Below, one piece after another: positions 1 through 8,040 of a DNA stretch of 64,000 bases. How positions within the stretch are numbered: the stretch's first letter is position 1; every line of letters begins with the position of its first letter. The position numbers and the translations under genes are program-made. Under the pieces are notes generated by a model that worked only from the letters and a program-made list of their open reading frames with translations, was not told the DNA's origin and ran no database searches. The DNA is from Streptomyces sp. AP-93 (GTDB lineage: Bacteria; Actinomycetota; Actinomycetes; Streptomycetales; Streptomycetaceae). The stretch spans positions 1 through 64,000 of the forward strand of contig NZ_JALGBX010000012.1 of assembly GCF_022808175.1 (NCBI RefSeq). Direction: 5' to 3'.

Positions 1-560
1 GCTCGGGCGGGCCCGCTTCGCGGGCCAGGGCCTCCCCTTCGGGGAGGTAGCCCTCCGCTTCGCTCCGGGCTGGGGGCAACAGCCCCCAGGGACCTTCCCA
101 AGCGCTGCGCGCTTGGGAAGGGGAACGTCCTCGCTGCGCTCGGGTGGCCCGCTTCGCGGGCTAGAGCCTCCCCTTTCGGGAGGTAGCACTCCGCTTCGCT
201 CCGTGCCTGGGGCTGTTGGCCCTCAGAGGGTCTCCCCAGCGCTGGGCGTTGGGGAAACGAGCGCCTTTGCTGCGTTCGGGCGGACCGCTTCGTGGGCTAG
301 GGCCTCCCCTCGGAGGAGGCGGCCCCTCGCTTCGCTCCGGGCCTGGGGCCAACGGCCCGCAGTGAGCTTCCCAGCCCTGCGCGCTGGGGATGAAACACCT
401 TCGCTACGCTCAGGCGGAGGGCAGCTTTGCAGCCCAAGGCCTTTTCTTTCGGGAGAAGTGTGCCTGCGTTTGGTTTCGGGGTTAGGGCGTCAATGCCATC
501 ACTGGGCTGACAGAAGGGCTGTGCGCAAGCAAGCCGATTCGAGCGCCAGGGTGTCCTTTT
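1..560. repeat. Telomere-like hairpin array in decaying ~136-bp tandem units
   Basis: The left edge is non-coding and made of short perfect hairpins with 3-4 nt loops. In the first unit I see stems at 10-16/20-26 (loop TTC), 31-37/41-47 (loop TTC), 70-77/82-89 (loop AACA) and 93-105/109-121 (loop TGC). The same order of elements restarts near 138, 274 and 408 with increasing divergence, a period of about 134-137 bp. Closely packed GC-rich palindromes with tiny loops are typical of Streptomyces telomeric and subtelomeric DNA, and tap-tpg lies nearby. I do not see the archetypal first telomere palindrome, so whether base 1 is the physical end is inference. Confidence 0.6.
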
Positions 561-1277
561 GGGGAGGTAGGCCTCGTTCGAGGCTAGGGGTCAACTGATC
601 GCTGAAGTACGGAAGCGGTGCTCGCTGGGCCTTGGAACGACTACTGCTGTGCTTGGCCCCAGGCCGCTTCTGAAGCCCTTGGGCCGGCTCTTTGAGTAGG
701 TGCCTTTCTCCTTGGCTTGAGGGTTGGCCTGTCCTTCGCTCCAGGGCTGGAGACCGGTGCTTCTTAGAAGTGTGGAAGGCCTCCTGGTTTTGAGCTGAAG
801 CAGTTTCGCTGAGCCTGCTCTGGGCTGATTGGAATCAGCCACAGGCGTTCGTTGTGGGTTTGGGGATGTTCCTTGAGACGAGGTGTGGTCTTCGCAGTAG
901 TGAAGGGAGATTCTTGGAACGTTGGGTGATGTGGGTTGGTCTGGGGGCTCTTGAGCTGGGGTTTCGGGTGTGGGTCTTAACGGCGTTAACGGGGGTGGGG
1001 GTTGAGGATGTTAACGGCGTTAAGGGTTGGGCGAGGGGGCTGATTCAAAATTTGGCGTGGATAGAGATGGGAATCAGTCAGATTCTGCGGGGCTGTGGCT
1101 GGGGGTAGGGGGTTGTGATGGGGGGTTAGAGAGGTTCGGAGGAGCTTGTTTTTTGGGGCGTCAGGCGGGTCTTACGTGCCGGTTGGGACGGCGTTCAAGG
1201 CCTGGGCGGGAGCGACCACCGGCCTATAGAAGGTACGGAGATGCGTTGTCGCAGGTCAGATGGGGTGCGGTGGAAAA
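561..1277. other. Non-coding stretch, degraded hairpin DNA
   Basis: I find no gene I can support here. The left part contains remnants of the hairpin units (GCTTCGCTC-like and CCTTTTGGGGAGG-like pieces). The right part is G-rich on the plus strand and contains two GTTAAC palindromes, listed separately. Short open frames exist but have no recognisable products or ribosome sites. Confidence 0.5.
977..1023. repeat. Two TTAACGGCGTTAA palindromes
   Basis: Copies lie at 977-990 and 1011-1023. They are the leftmost members of the 15-bp palindrome family GTTAACGSCGTTAAC that recurs up to 10292. A role as a partition (ParB) or regulator site is inferred from their clustering around parA-parB. Confidence 0.75.
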
Positions 1278-1397
1278 GATATGTCCCCTCAGGAGGGACA
1301 TATCTCGGGGGTTGTGTCGCTGCTAGGGGGACACAACGGCTGCAAAATGTCATTGGTGCTGACGTAATATGCGCTAAAACGTCAGGGGGGCTGACGT
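1278..1397. promoter_or_regulatory. Three nested inverted repeats upstream of the first winged-helix gene
   Basis: Perfect inverted repeats occur at 1278-1287/1295-1304 (GATATGTCCC / GGGACATATC), 1311-1318/1330-1337 (GTTGTGTC / GACACAAC) and 1379-1385/1391-1397 (ACGTCAG / CTGACGT). A partial copy of the first (GATATGTCAC) recurs near 1487. A related hairpin, ATGTGTCC...GGACACAT, lies upstream of the second winged-helix set at 30967. They look like operators or an origin region; no experimental role is known to me. Confidence 0.55.
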
Positions 1398-1535
1398 ATG
1401 GGGGGAGATGTGCCGGCTAACTGGTGGCGGGGCGGGTGGGGTTGGCGGGGGAGCGTCGGGAGGGGGCTCGGGGAGTGGTGTGGCTGAGATATGTCACCTG
1501 TGAGGGGACACAAGACACGCCGAACGTCAACGAGC

Positions 1536-1580
1536 GTGACACTTGTGTCACCCTTGTTGACATACTGATCTCCGCAGATC
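1536..1580 (+). promoter_or_regulatory. Operator palindrome and -35-like element before the rep-like gene
   Basis: GTGACACTTGTGTCAC at 1536-1551 is a 7+2+7 palindrome. A TTGACA hexamer at 1557-1562 follows directly, and another palindrome, GATCTCCGCAGATC, occupies 1567-1580 where a -10 would fall. I do not see a convincing -10. The arrangement suggests an autoregulated promoter for the gene starting near 1602. Confidence 0.5.
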
Positions 1581-1601
1581 AACGGAGTGGAGAGCAGCCT
1601 C

Positions 1602-2303
1602 GTGTCATCAGAGCCACAGCGCCGCCGGGGCAATCCGGTAGGGGCCCCGCGTCCCGATCTGCCGGTGGACGACGCGATCTCCGCGTGGAGTCAGCCCCTG
1701 GCTCCGGTCAAGGATCTGGACAGCCTCGCGAAGCGGTACCCGACGCGGAAGCTGACCCTGGACGGCGAGCGCAAGCCGCTGGAGTTCTACGGGACCGAGA
1801 ATCAGCCGAATGCGTTCTCGATGGACAGCCTCGAGTTCTTCCTCGTCATCGCCCAGTACTTCAGGGAAGCGCTGCCTCTGCGGCTGATCCTGCTGCTCAT
1901 TGCCTGTCAGCGGGCGGGGGGGCGGATTCCACTTACCCAGGAGGAGATGGCTACCATCCTGGATGTCAGCCGGACGAAGACGTCGGAAGCTCTGCACACG
2001 GTGATGTCTCATGGGATCGTCTTCAAGGTGCGGCGGGGTGTGTATCAGTTCAACCCGCCCTACAGTTACCGGGTGGCGGAGTTCATCCCGGGTACCGAGA
2101 TGACGGGTGAGTTCGTGAAGGTGGAGCAGCACGGCACCATCTCGCAGATTCGTAGCGATACGAGCCTGCCGGACTTGGTGCGCTTCCCCTCGCTGGACCA
2201 CATGAGGCAGGCCATCGCGGAACTGCGGGCCGAACGGGCAAGAGAGCGCGCTGCGCGTCGGGTGAGCCGGACGAAGCGCACGGGAGAAGGGACGGCTCAG
2301 TGA
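1602..2303 (+). CDS. Winged-helix RepL/MarR-like protein (candidate replication or copy-control protein)
   Basis: The protein of about 233 residues has a central winged helix (about residues 95-155). It contains the recognition-helix-like segment LTQEEMATILDVSRTKTSEA and a wing ending GVYQFNP. The G-x-Y-x-x-NP ending recalls firmicute RepL replication initiators and recurs in several other small proteins of this window; the C-terminus is Arg/Glu rich. I chose GTG at 1602 because a GGAG lies at a suitable distance; GTG at 1587 is possible. It overlaps the next gene by 4 bases and follows an operator-rich leader. That placement and tap-tpg-par nearby suggest replication control; a plain regulator is equally possible. 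Confidence 0.6.
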   Translation: MSSEPQRRRGNPVGAPRPDLPVDDAISAWSQPLAPVKDLDSLAKRYPTRKLTLDGERKPLEFYGTENQPNAFSMDSLEFFLVIAQYFREALPLRLILLLIACQRAGGRIPLTQEEMATILDVSRTKTSEALHTVMSHGIVFKVRRGVYQFNPPYSYRVAEFIPGTEMTGEFVKVEQHGTISQIRSDTSLPDLVRFPSLDHMRQAIAELRAERARERAARRVSRTKRTGEGTAQ

Positions 2304-2773
2304 GCACCTTGCGATTCGCTGCGGTCAACGCCGACGGGCTGCTCTCCGACCTCGACCTGCCGCCGGCGGCGTACCGGGTACTGCTGAAGCTGCGTTCGCT
2401 CAGTGAGCCGGGCGGGCGGATCCTCATCGACCAGGCGACGGTCGGCGGGATGCTGGACCTGAGCCGGCCGAGCGTGAACGCCGCGCTGCGGAGCCTGGAG
2501 CTGGCGAAGCTGGTCAGGAAGATCCGGAACGGGGTCTACCAGATCAACCCGATGCTCGCCGGGTACACCTCGTTCGAGGACGCGGTCGCGGCCGTGAACG
2601 AGATGGACTCGGAGGAGCGGCTGGACGCGCGGGGCTATGTGGCCAGCTACCACCGGGCGGTGGCGGCGTATCAGGACCAGCTCGCCGAGCAGCGCAAGAA
2701 GCGGGCGGCTCAGGCCGACGCGAAGAAGGCGGCTGAATCGAAGCGGCGTAGGGCGCTGCACGCGGTTGGCTGA
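2300..2773 (+). CDS. Winged-helix RepL/MarR-like protein, second of an overlapping pair
   Basis: This 157-residue protein has a winged helix at about residues 25-85. The helix-turn-helix (IDQATVGGMLDLSRPSVNAA) is followed by a wing ending NGVYQINP, the same ending as in the gene before it. A charged, Ala/Lys/Arg-rich helical tail (about 115-157) could be a coiled coil or nucleic-acid-binding extension. The GTG start overlaps the upstream stop as GTGA, so the pair is translationally coupled. A strong hairpin terminator follows. I infer a role with its partner in replication initiation or copy control. Confidence 0.6.
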   Translation: MSTLRFAAVNADGLLSDLDLPPAAYRVLLKLRSLSEPGGRILIDQATVGGMLDLSRPSVNAALRSLELAKLVRKIRNGVYQINPMLAGYTSFEDAVAAVNEMDSEERLDARGYVASYHRAVAAYQDQLAEQRKKRAAQADAKKAAESKRRRALHAVG

Positions 2774-2819
2774 GTGGATGGTGTTTGTAGGGCTTCTGAG
2801 GGGTGCTCAGGGGCTTGCG

Positions 2820-2848
2820 GGGGCCCCGGAGCAGTCCGGGGCCCTTTG
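2820..2848 (+). terminator. Intrinsic-type terminator after the winged-helix pair
   Basis: GGGCCCCGGA at 2821-2830 pairs perfectly with TCCGGGGCCC at 2835-2844 around a GCAG loop, followed by TTTG. It lies between the winged-helix operon and the convergent tpg gene. Confidence 0.75.
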
Positions 2849-2929
2849 TGGTTTCTGAGGGGCTCAGGGGGGCGTCTGGGGGTTCGCGGGGCAGGGCGGT
2901 CGTGAGTCGGCCCTCAGCGGCCCGGCGGC

Positions 2930-3484
2930 TTAGAAGTTGAGCTCTACGTAGTCGATGTCGGTGAACTCGACGAGGAGGCCCTGGGCGCGGGCGCCGTGGT
3001 CCTTGAAGTAGATCTCCTGGAGCCCTTCGGCGGTGATGCCGCGGAGCTGGGCTTCGGTGGCTCCGGCCTCATGGGCGGTGAAGAGGCGGGAGGCGTACTC
3101 CGGCGGGAGGTGCTGGGTGATGCGGCGCATCCGTCCGTCGTCGGTCGTACCGGGGGCGGCGCTGAAGCCGAAGCGGGCGCGGGTCTCGATCACGAGGCCG
3201 GTCTGCTTCGCGGCCTTGGCGCGGGCCCGCTTGCGGACGAGGGGCTGCCAGCGGCGGCGTACCTCGCGCTCCAGGCGGGCGGAGAGAGCAGGTTTGGGCT
3301 GCTTGATCTGGTCCTTCACGTAGCGCTCCACCGTGCGCCGGGAGATGGCGAGGAGGTCCGCTACGGCCTTGGTCGATTTGAGCTGTTTGACGAGGTACCG
3401 GATCTGGGCGCCCGCCGACTTGGGGATGGGGCGGGTGAAGTTCTGCTCGTCGGCGCGGTCGAGGCTGTCGCTGATCTCGGACAT
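2930..3484 (-). CDS. tpg: Telomere terminal protein Tpg
   Basis: This 184-residue protein has the expected Tpg length and sequence. It starts MSEISDSLDRAD, then FTRPIPKSAGAQIRYLVKQL, then a helix-turn-helix (about 35-60) with ISRRTVERYVKDQI, and a basic segment (about 70-95). In Streptomyces, Tpg is covalently attached to the 5' ends of linear replicons and primes end patching of the telomere. It lies 9 bases downstream of tap in one operon, the standard arrangement. Its presence with tap is direct evidence that the replicon is linear or derived from one. Confidence 0.93.
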   Translation of the reverse strand: MSEISDSLDRADEQNFTRPIPKSAGAQIRYLVKQLKSTKAVADLLAISRRTVERYVKDQIKQPKPALSARLEREVRRRWQPLVRKRARAKAAKQTGLVIETRARFGFSAAPGTTDDGRMRRITQHLPPEYASRLFTAHEAGATEAQLRGITAEGLQEIYFKDHGARAQGLLVEFTDIDYVELNF

Positions 3485-3493
3485 GGGTGGCTC

Positions 3494-5707
3494 TTACTCT
3501 CCGTCGGCCGCGGCGTCGTGGCCCTTGATGTGGCGGGCGGGGTTGTGGCGTTCGTCGAGGAGTTGAACGGCCCAGAGGAGGGGTTGCGTGCCCTCGTGCT
3601 TGACCATGCCGGGGCTGACGCCCAGGCGGAAGCCGCCGGGCAGGGGCTTGCCCTCGGGGGTGCGGGGGAGGAAGTCGAGGGGGCTGGGGCCGTCCGAGAG
3701 GTAGACGGCGCAGTCGGAGAGGACGGCGATGGGGTAGAGGCCGGCCGCTGTCGCGAGCTTCTGCATCTTGCGGTGCATGTTGACGCGGGCGGTGGAGATG
3801 ACGGCGGCGCGGATGTCGGGGCGCCAGGTGGGGCGTTCGAGGGCGGGCCAGCTTTCGCCGGGGCGGTAGCCGGCGCCCTGCGGGCGTTCGCGGAGCTTGC
3901 CGATGCCGCCCTTGACGGTGGACTTGATTGCGGAGAGGACCGCTGTCTGGGGGAGGGGGTGGTCGGGGTCGCCCTTGCACTCCGCCATTGCTTGGAGGAA
4001 GGCGGCGTCCGTGAGGGACGTGTGGACGCCGAGTTCGGCCATCGTCGCCATGTACGCGTCGCGCAGGCGGGTGTACCAGGCGTCGAGGTACGGGCCATGG
4101 TCCGGGCGGAGCCAGGCTTCGGTGGGCTGGACGGTGAGGCCGAGCTCCTGGGCGTAGGCGAGGGTCGGCGTGGCGTACCAGGCGGGGCCGGTGGGCGGGC
4201 GGCCGTGCGGGGTGAAGGGGCTGGGGAGGCGGGGGTCCAGGGCGGCGGCTTCGGCGGAGAGGTCGGCGAGCCAGCAGCCGGGGAACTTCGGGTCGAAGCG
4301 GGGGCCGTCGGTGTGGACCGCGGGGCCGGTGCCGACGAGGAGGCGGTTGGCGGCGGCGGCGAAGGCCATGTTCACGTCGATGCCGACGGCGTGGGTGCGG
4401 GTGCACTCGGCGTCGGTGAGGAGCTGCGGGTCGCGGATCCAGTCGTACGCCTCTTCGTCGAGGACCTGGTCCGGCGTGCGCTGGTGGGAGCGGGGGTAGA
4501 GGGCCGCGACGACCGGGTGCTCGTCGGGGGCCTCCGGGGGAGCGGGATCGACGGGGCGGGTGAGGGAGCCGGGGACCGGGGCGGAGACCCAGGTGTTCGT
4601 GGACGCGTCGCGGGCGGCGCGGGTGGGCGGCCGCAGCGCCGTCATCAGCTCCAGGCCCGAGACGGCGGTGGAGCCGCGGGGGGTGAGGACGCGGGTCGCG
4701 TACGAGGTGAGCAGCTCGGCGAGTTCTGGTGCGGGGAGGTCCGCGGTGTGCTCGCCCCAGGCGCGGGGGTCGAGGGCGCCCCAGGGGAGGATCGCGAGCT
4801 GGACGCACTGGCGGCCGGTGGTGGGGGTGGCGGGGCGGTAGATGCGGGGCCAGGGGCCGAAGCCGCGGCGGGTCAGCTGCCATTTCGATTTGGTGAGCTG
4901 CTTGATGACCGGGTGGTCGTCGGGGAGGCGGAGGCCGCGGCGGTCTTCGAGAACCAGGGGGAGTCCGAGTGCCTCGGTGGCGGCGGGGGTGAGGACGAGG
5001 AGGGGGTCGCCGTCCTTGCCGTTGTGGTGGAGGCGGGGGGAACGGAGGTCGGCGGCGGGGGTGAGGGCCCATTCGATGAGGGCCGGGAGGGTGGTGGGGG
5101 GTGTGAGGACTGCGCCTCGGGCGGCGTGGGCCTTTCCTGTGCCGTCCAGTACGGCCAGGGGGCCGTTGCCCTCTGGGGGGAGGGGGGAGGCGGTCTTGGT
5201 GGGGGCACCCGTGCGGGGGGTTCGGGGGTGTGGGTGGGTGGGGCCCTGCGGGGCTGTTCCCCTCCCCGCCCCTTCCCGAAACTGGGGCTCCGCCCCAGGC
5301 CCCGGGTGCGGGGTTGCGGTCTGCGGGCCGGCGTCCCCTGCGTGGGGGGTGGGGTTAACGGCGTTAACGCCGTTAACGGGTGCGGCTTCGCCACGGGGGG
5401 TGGGTTCGGTGCCCTGCGGGGCGTTAACGGCGTTAATGCCGTGGCGGTCTGCCAGGCCGTTGAGGAGGCGGGCGTAGGCGGCGCGTTTGGGGGGACGGGG
5501 GGCCGTGCGGCCGGTTTCCCAGGAGGTGACCGTTTCGCGGCGGACGGCCAGGGCCTGGGCGATCTGGTCCTGGCTCAGGCCCGCGGCCTCACGGAGGCGC
5601 TTGCGCTCGTCCGGGTGCGGGAGGGCGTCCTGTGCCGCGGCCTCTTCCAAAAGGGCATCGACCGCGGCGAAGAGCGTGGTCTGTTCGTTTTCGTGCGCGT
5701 TGGGCAT
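3494..5707 (-). CDS. tap: Telomere-associated protein Tap
   Basis: The 737-residue protein matches the usual Tap size (about 740). Tap binds the single-stranded 3' telomere overhang and recruits Tpg. Residues about 33-88 form a Cro/C1-type helix-turn-helix (LSQDQIAQALAVRRETVTSWE). The start is ATG at 5707, chosen for the GGAGG just upstream; a longer frame reaching 5764 has no such site. The large C-terminal part (about 190-737) carries conserved blocks such as IDVNMAF and the KGGIGKLRERPQGAGYRPGESW region. The linker at about 95-190 is Pro/Ala/Thr-rich and is odd: it contains in-frame copies of the GTTAAC palindrome and a Streptomyces-type hairpin. Confidence 0.9.
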   Translation of the reverse strand: MPNAHENEQTTLFAAVDALLEEAAAQDALPHPDERKRLREAAGLSQDQIAQALAVRRETVTSWETGRTAPRPPKRAAYARLLNGLADRHGINAVNAPQGTEPTPRGEAAPVNGVNAVNPTPHAGDAGPQTATPHPGPGAEPQFREGAGRGTAPQGPTHPHPRTPRTGAPTKTASPLPPEGNGPLAVLDGTGKAHAARGAVLTPPTTLPALIEWALTPAADLRSPRLHHNGKDGDPLLVLTPAATEALGLPLVLEDRRGLRLPDDHPVIKQLTKSKWQLTRRGFGPWPRIYRPATPTTGRQCVQLAILPWGALDPRAWGEHTADLPAPELAELLTSYATRVLTPRGSTAVSGLELMTALRPPTRAARDASTNTWVSAPVPGSLTRPVDPAPPEAPDEHPVVAALYPRSHQRTPDQVLDEEAYDWIRDPQLLTDAECTRTHAVGIDVNMAFAAAANRLLVGTGPAVHTDGPRFDPKFPGCWLADLSAEAAALDPRLPSPFTPHGRPPTGPAWYATPTLAYAQELGLTVQPTEAWLRPDHGPYLDAWYTRLRDAYMATMAELGVHTSLTDAAFLQAMAECKGDPDHPLPQTAVLSAIKSTVKGGIGKLRERPQGAGYRPGESWPALERPTWRPDIRAAVISTARVNMHRKMQKLATAAGLYPIAVLSDCAVYLSDGPSPLDFLPRTPEGKPLPGGFRLGVSPGMVKHEGTQPLLWAVQLLDERHNPARHIKGHDAAADGE
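5282..5298. repeat. Streptomyces-type intergenic hairpin embedded in the tap linker
   Basis: CTGGGGC (5282-5288) pairs with GCCCCAG (5292-5298), preceded by CCTTCCCGAAA. This is the common Streptomyces 'cttcccgaaac-tgggg-ctccg-cccca' hairpin unit, which normally sits between genes. Here it is read in frame as part of the low-complexity Tap linker. Confidence 0.55.
5354..5437. repeat. GTTAACGSCGTTAAC palindromes inside tap
   Basis: GTTAACGGCGTTAAC at 5354-5368 is extended by another half-site to 5377, and a near-perfect copy lies at 5423-5437. On the coding strand they are read as Val-Asn-Ala-Val-Asn-type peptides in the Tap linker, so the gene accommodates the DNA motif. Confidence 0.85.
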
Positions 5708-5832
5708 GGGCACCTCCAGGCGCAGCTTATGCGAACCGCACCATGGAACGCACGTGAAACACACGTGGGGGCGTGGTGGTCCGACCGGGCCAACGCCCCC
5801 TTCGTGTCGGGTGGGGTCGGGGTTGGTTTGGG

Positions 5833-6762
5833 TTAGATGCGGGTCAGGAGGAGTTCCGTTACTGCCTTCAAGTCGTCCGGGGTGAGGTGGGCGGTGAGGG
5901 CGTCCGCGATGGTGTCCGGGGAGTCCGCCGTGATGGTGATGCGGCGGGGGGAGGACGAGGGCGAGGGGGAAGGGGAAGGGGAAGGGGAAGGGGAAGGGGA
6001 AGGGGAAGGGGACGGCTCGGGGGCCGGGGTGGGGCGGGTGCGTTGGCGCGGGGGGTTAACGGCGTTAACGGCTTCCTCTGCCGCGGAGGCCTGGTCCTCC
6101 TGGGGGAGGCGGCCGATGCGGCGGGCCGGTTCCACCTTGAGTTCGCCGGTCTCCACCTTGTCCTGGAGTTCCGGGGTGAGGTTCAGGAGGGTCAGGCGCT
6201 GGGAGACCCAGGCCGGGGTCTTGTCGAGGCGCTTGGCGACCTGGGCCTGTGAGCCGTGGACCTCGACGAGCTGCTGCAGGGCGCGGGCCTGGTCCATGGG
6301 CGCGACGTCGACGCGGTGGACGTTGGCGATGAGCGCCGACTCCAGGATGTCCGCCGCCGAGGAGGCGAGGGAGTCGTTGACGTGGATCTGCATGGTGCGA
6401 AGGCCGGCGCGCTGGGCCGCCGCCAGGCGGCGGTTGCCGTCGATGACCACGTACGGGGCGCGGCCCAGGCCGTCCGTGTTGCCGGGGTGCGCCTCCATGA
6501 AGGCCATGCGGGTGGCGACCGCCAGGGGCTGTAGCTGACCCCGGGTCGTCAGGGACGCGGCCAGCTCGTGGATTTCGGTGAGGTCCTCGCGGAGGTTGAA
6601 GGGGTTGTGGGCGAGGGCCTCGATCGGCACCTCCGAGGGAGGGACCACACCGGAGGTGGGGGCGCCGGTGGCTTCGGCGATGGCCGCGCGGCGGGAACTG
6701 ACGCCTACGGGCTGGGCGCGGGCGAAGGAGCTCGAGACTCCGAGTTTGTCGGCCTTGCTCAT
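5833..6762 (-). CDS. parB: ParB family DNA-partitioning protein
   Basis: The 309-residue protein has a ParB/Spo0J N-terminal domain (about 40-125) with the block VVIDGNRRLAAAQRAG where the CTPase/nuclease-like motif sits. A KorB-like helix-turn-helix follows (about 155-190: QAQVAKRLDKTPAWVSQRLTL). A linker at about 225-272 contains Val-Asn-Ala-Val-Asn and a long Ser-Pro repeat, and a small C-terminal dimerisation region ends the protein. ParB binds centromere sites and works with ParA in plasmid segregation. The ATG overlaps the parA stop by 4 bases. The linker length is probably variable because it is encoded by a hexanucleotide repeat. Confidence 0.9.
   Translation of the reverse strand: MSKADKLGVSSSFARAQPVGVSSRRAAIAEATGAPTSGVVPPSEVPIEALAHNPFNLREDLTEIHELAASLTTRGQLQPLAVATRMAFMEAHPGNTDGLGRAPYVVIDGNRRLAAAQRAGLRTMQIHVNDSLASSAADILESALIANVHRVDVAPMDQARALQQLVEVHGSQAQVAKRLDKTPAWVSQRLTLLNLTPELQDKVETGELKVEPARRIGRLPQEDQASAAEEAVNAVNPPRQRTRPTPAPEPSPSPSPSPSPSPSPSPSPSSSPRRITITADSPDTIADALTAHLTPDDLKAVTELLLTRI
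5965..6011. repeat. GGGGAA hexanucleotide repeat in parB
   Basis: About eight copies of GGGGAA (TTCCCC on the coding strand) encode the alternating Ser-Pro stretch in the ParB linker. A 6-base unit keeps frame when copy number changes, so linker length may vary between strains. Confidence 0.85.
6055..6069. repeat. GTTAACGGCGTTAAC palindrome inside parB
   Basis: This perfect 15-bp palindrome encodes Val-Asn-Ala-Val-Asn in the ParB linker. It could be a binding site within the gene for its own product, or a mobile palindromic unit tolerated in a flexible linker. Confidence 0.85.
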
Positions 6763-8033
6763 GAGATCTCCCTTGCGAGGGCACGCAGGGCGACCGCCTG
6801 CTCGCCCTTGGGTGCGTAGACGAACAGCGGCTGCTTCACGCGGACTGCTTCGCGCTGTTCCTTGAGGTCGGGGACGATGGCCACCACGCGCGGATCCTTT
6901 ATGTCCATCCAGGCCTGGAGGGAGGAGGTCGCGATGTAGCCGCGCCGGCCGTCGTAGAGGTTGACGACGAGACCGAGGTAGTCGATGTCGAGGCTGAGGT
7001 CGTCGCGGAGGTCGTTGATCTGGGAGGTGAGGAGGTCGTAGGCGTCCGCCGAGGAGTCCTCCGCCTGGACCACGATCAGCGCGCCGGAGGCTCCCGGCTG
7101 TTCGGCGTCGCGGCGGCGGCCGTAGTAGATGGCGGCGTCCATGCTGAGGCCGAGGCTCGGCGGGCAGTCGATGAGGATGACGTCGTAGTCGGCCTCGACG
7201 GGGGCGAGGGCCCGTTCGAGCGCGGCCTCGCGGGCCCGGACCGTGGAGAGGCGGACGTCGAGGAGGAACGCGTCCGTACAGGCCGGGAGGATGTGGAGGC
7301 GGTCGCCGAAGCGCTCGTCCGGGATGGGGACGATCAGGTCGGCGAGGGGGCCCTTGGCCTCACCCGCCATGTGGCAGGTGAGGCTGTCGCCGCCGATGGG
7401 CAGCGGCTGCCGGCCGAGCTGCTTGGTGAGGTGGCCCTGGGGGTCGAAGTCGACGAGCAGGACGCGCATGCCGAGGCCGGGCAGGTCTTCCAGGTCGACC
7501 GGCGGGGCGGATGCGGCGGATGCGATGGCCTCCGTCTCGTCGCTGTCCTCGACGGCCGACAGACGGACCAGTTGGCGGGCCACGCGGACCGGGTGGAGGC
7601 TGTCGGGGTCCTCGGCGAGGGCCTCGGCGGTGCCGGCGGTGATGGCGGTCTTGCCGACACCGCCCTTCTGGTTGCACACCACGATGCGGCGGACGACCGA
7701 GGGCCGCTTCACGGTGGGGGCCGGGTTCATCTCCAGCCAGAGGGAGACGGCTTGGGCGAGTCCCTGGATGAGGGAGACGCCGCGGTGCTTGGAGTCGGTG
7801 CGGAAGGACTCCCACTGGCCGGCGGGCAGCCAGGTGGAGAAGGATTCGGCACCGGAGGTGTCGACGGGGGAGGGGGAGGAGGCGAGCGCGCTCCAGTGGG
7901 CGATGCCCTGGTGGACGGCGTCCTGGATGTCCACCCGCAGCTGGGCGGTGCGGATCTTGAGCTCCTGGCGCAGCCACGGAGGGAGTTTGGAGACGACCTT
8001 CTCACGGTCGCTCGGTGACGAGGGTGAAGTCAT
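6759..8033 (-). CDS. parA: ParA family partition ATPase
   Basis: The 424-residue protein has an N-terminal extension of about 125 residues, typical of plasmid type Ia ParA proteins, then the deviant Walker A motif QKGGVGKTAIT (about 130). Walker A' LLVDFDPQGHLTKQLG and Walker B DVILIDCPPSLGLSMDAA follow. It is the ATPase that positions ParB-bound plasmid copies on the nucleoid. ATG at 8033 is the most conserved-looking start (MTSPSSPSDREKVV), although its ribosome site is weak; the frame stays open further upstream. It is the first gene of parA-parB. Confidence 0.9.
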   Translation of the reverse strand: MTSPSSPSDREKVVSKLPPWLRQELKIRTAQLRVDIQDAVHQGIAHWSALASSPSPVDTSGAESFSTWLPAGQWESFRTDSKHRGVSLIQGLAQAVSLWLEMNPAPTVKRPSVVRRIVVCNQKGGVGKTAITAGTAEALAEDPDSLHPVRVARQLVRLSAVEDSDETEAIASAASAPPVDLEDLPGLGMRVLLVDFDPQGHLTKQLGRQPLPIGGDSLTCHMAGEAKGPLADLIVPIPDERFGDRLHILPACTDAFLLDVRLSTVRAREAALERALAPVEADYDVILIDCPPSLGLSMDAAIYYGRRRDAEQPGASGALIVVQAEDSSADAYDLLTSQINDLRDDLSLDIDYLGLVVNLYDGRRGYIATSSLQAWMDIKDPRVVAIVPDLKEQREAVRVKQPLFVYAPKGEQAVALRALAREIS

Positions 8034-8040
8034 GCGAGGG

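Noticed and set aside
2996-5836. Very long open frame on the plus strand opposite tap-tpg
   Set aside because: Its translation is Gly/Ala/Val/Glu-rich low complexity, the usual antisense shadow of high-GC genes; tpg and tap on the minus strand are clearly recognisable.
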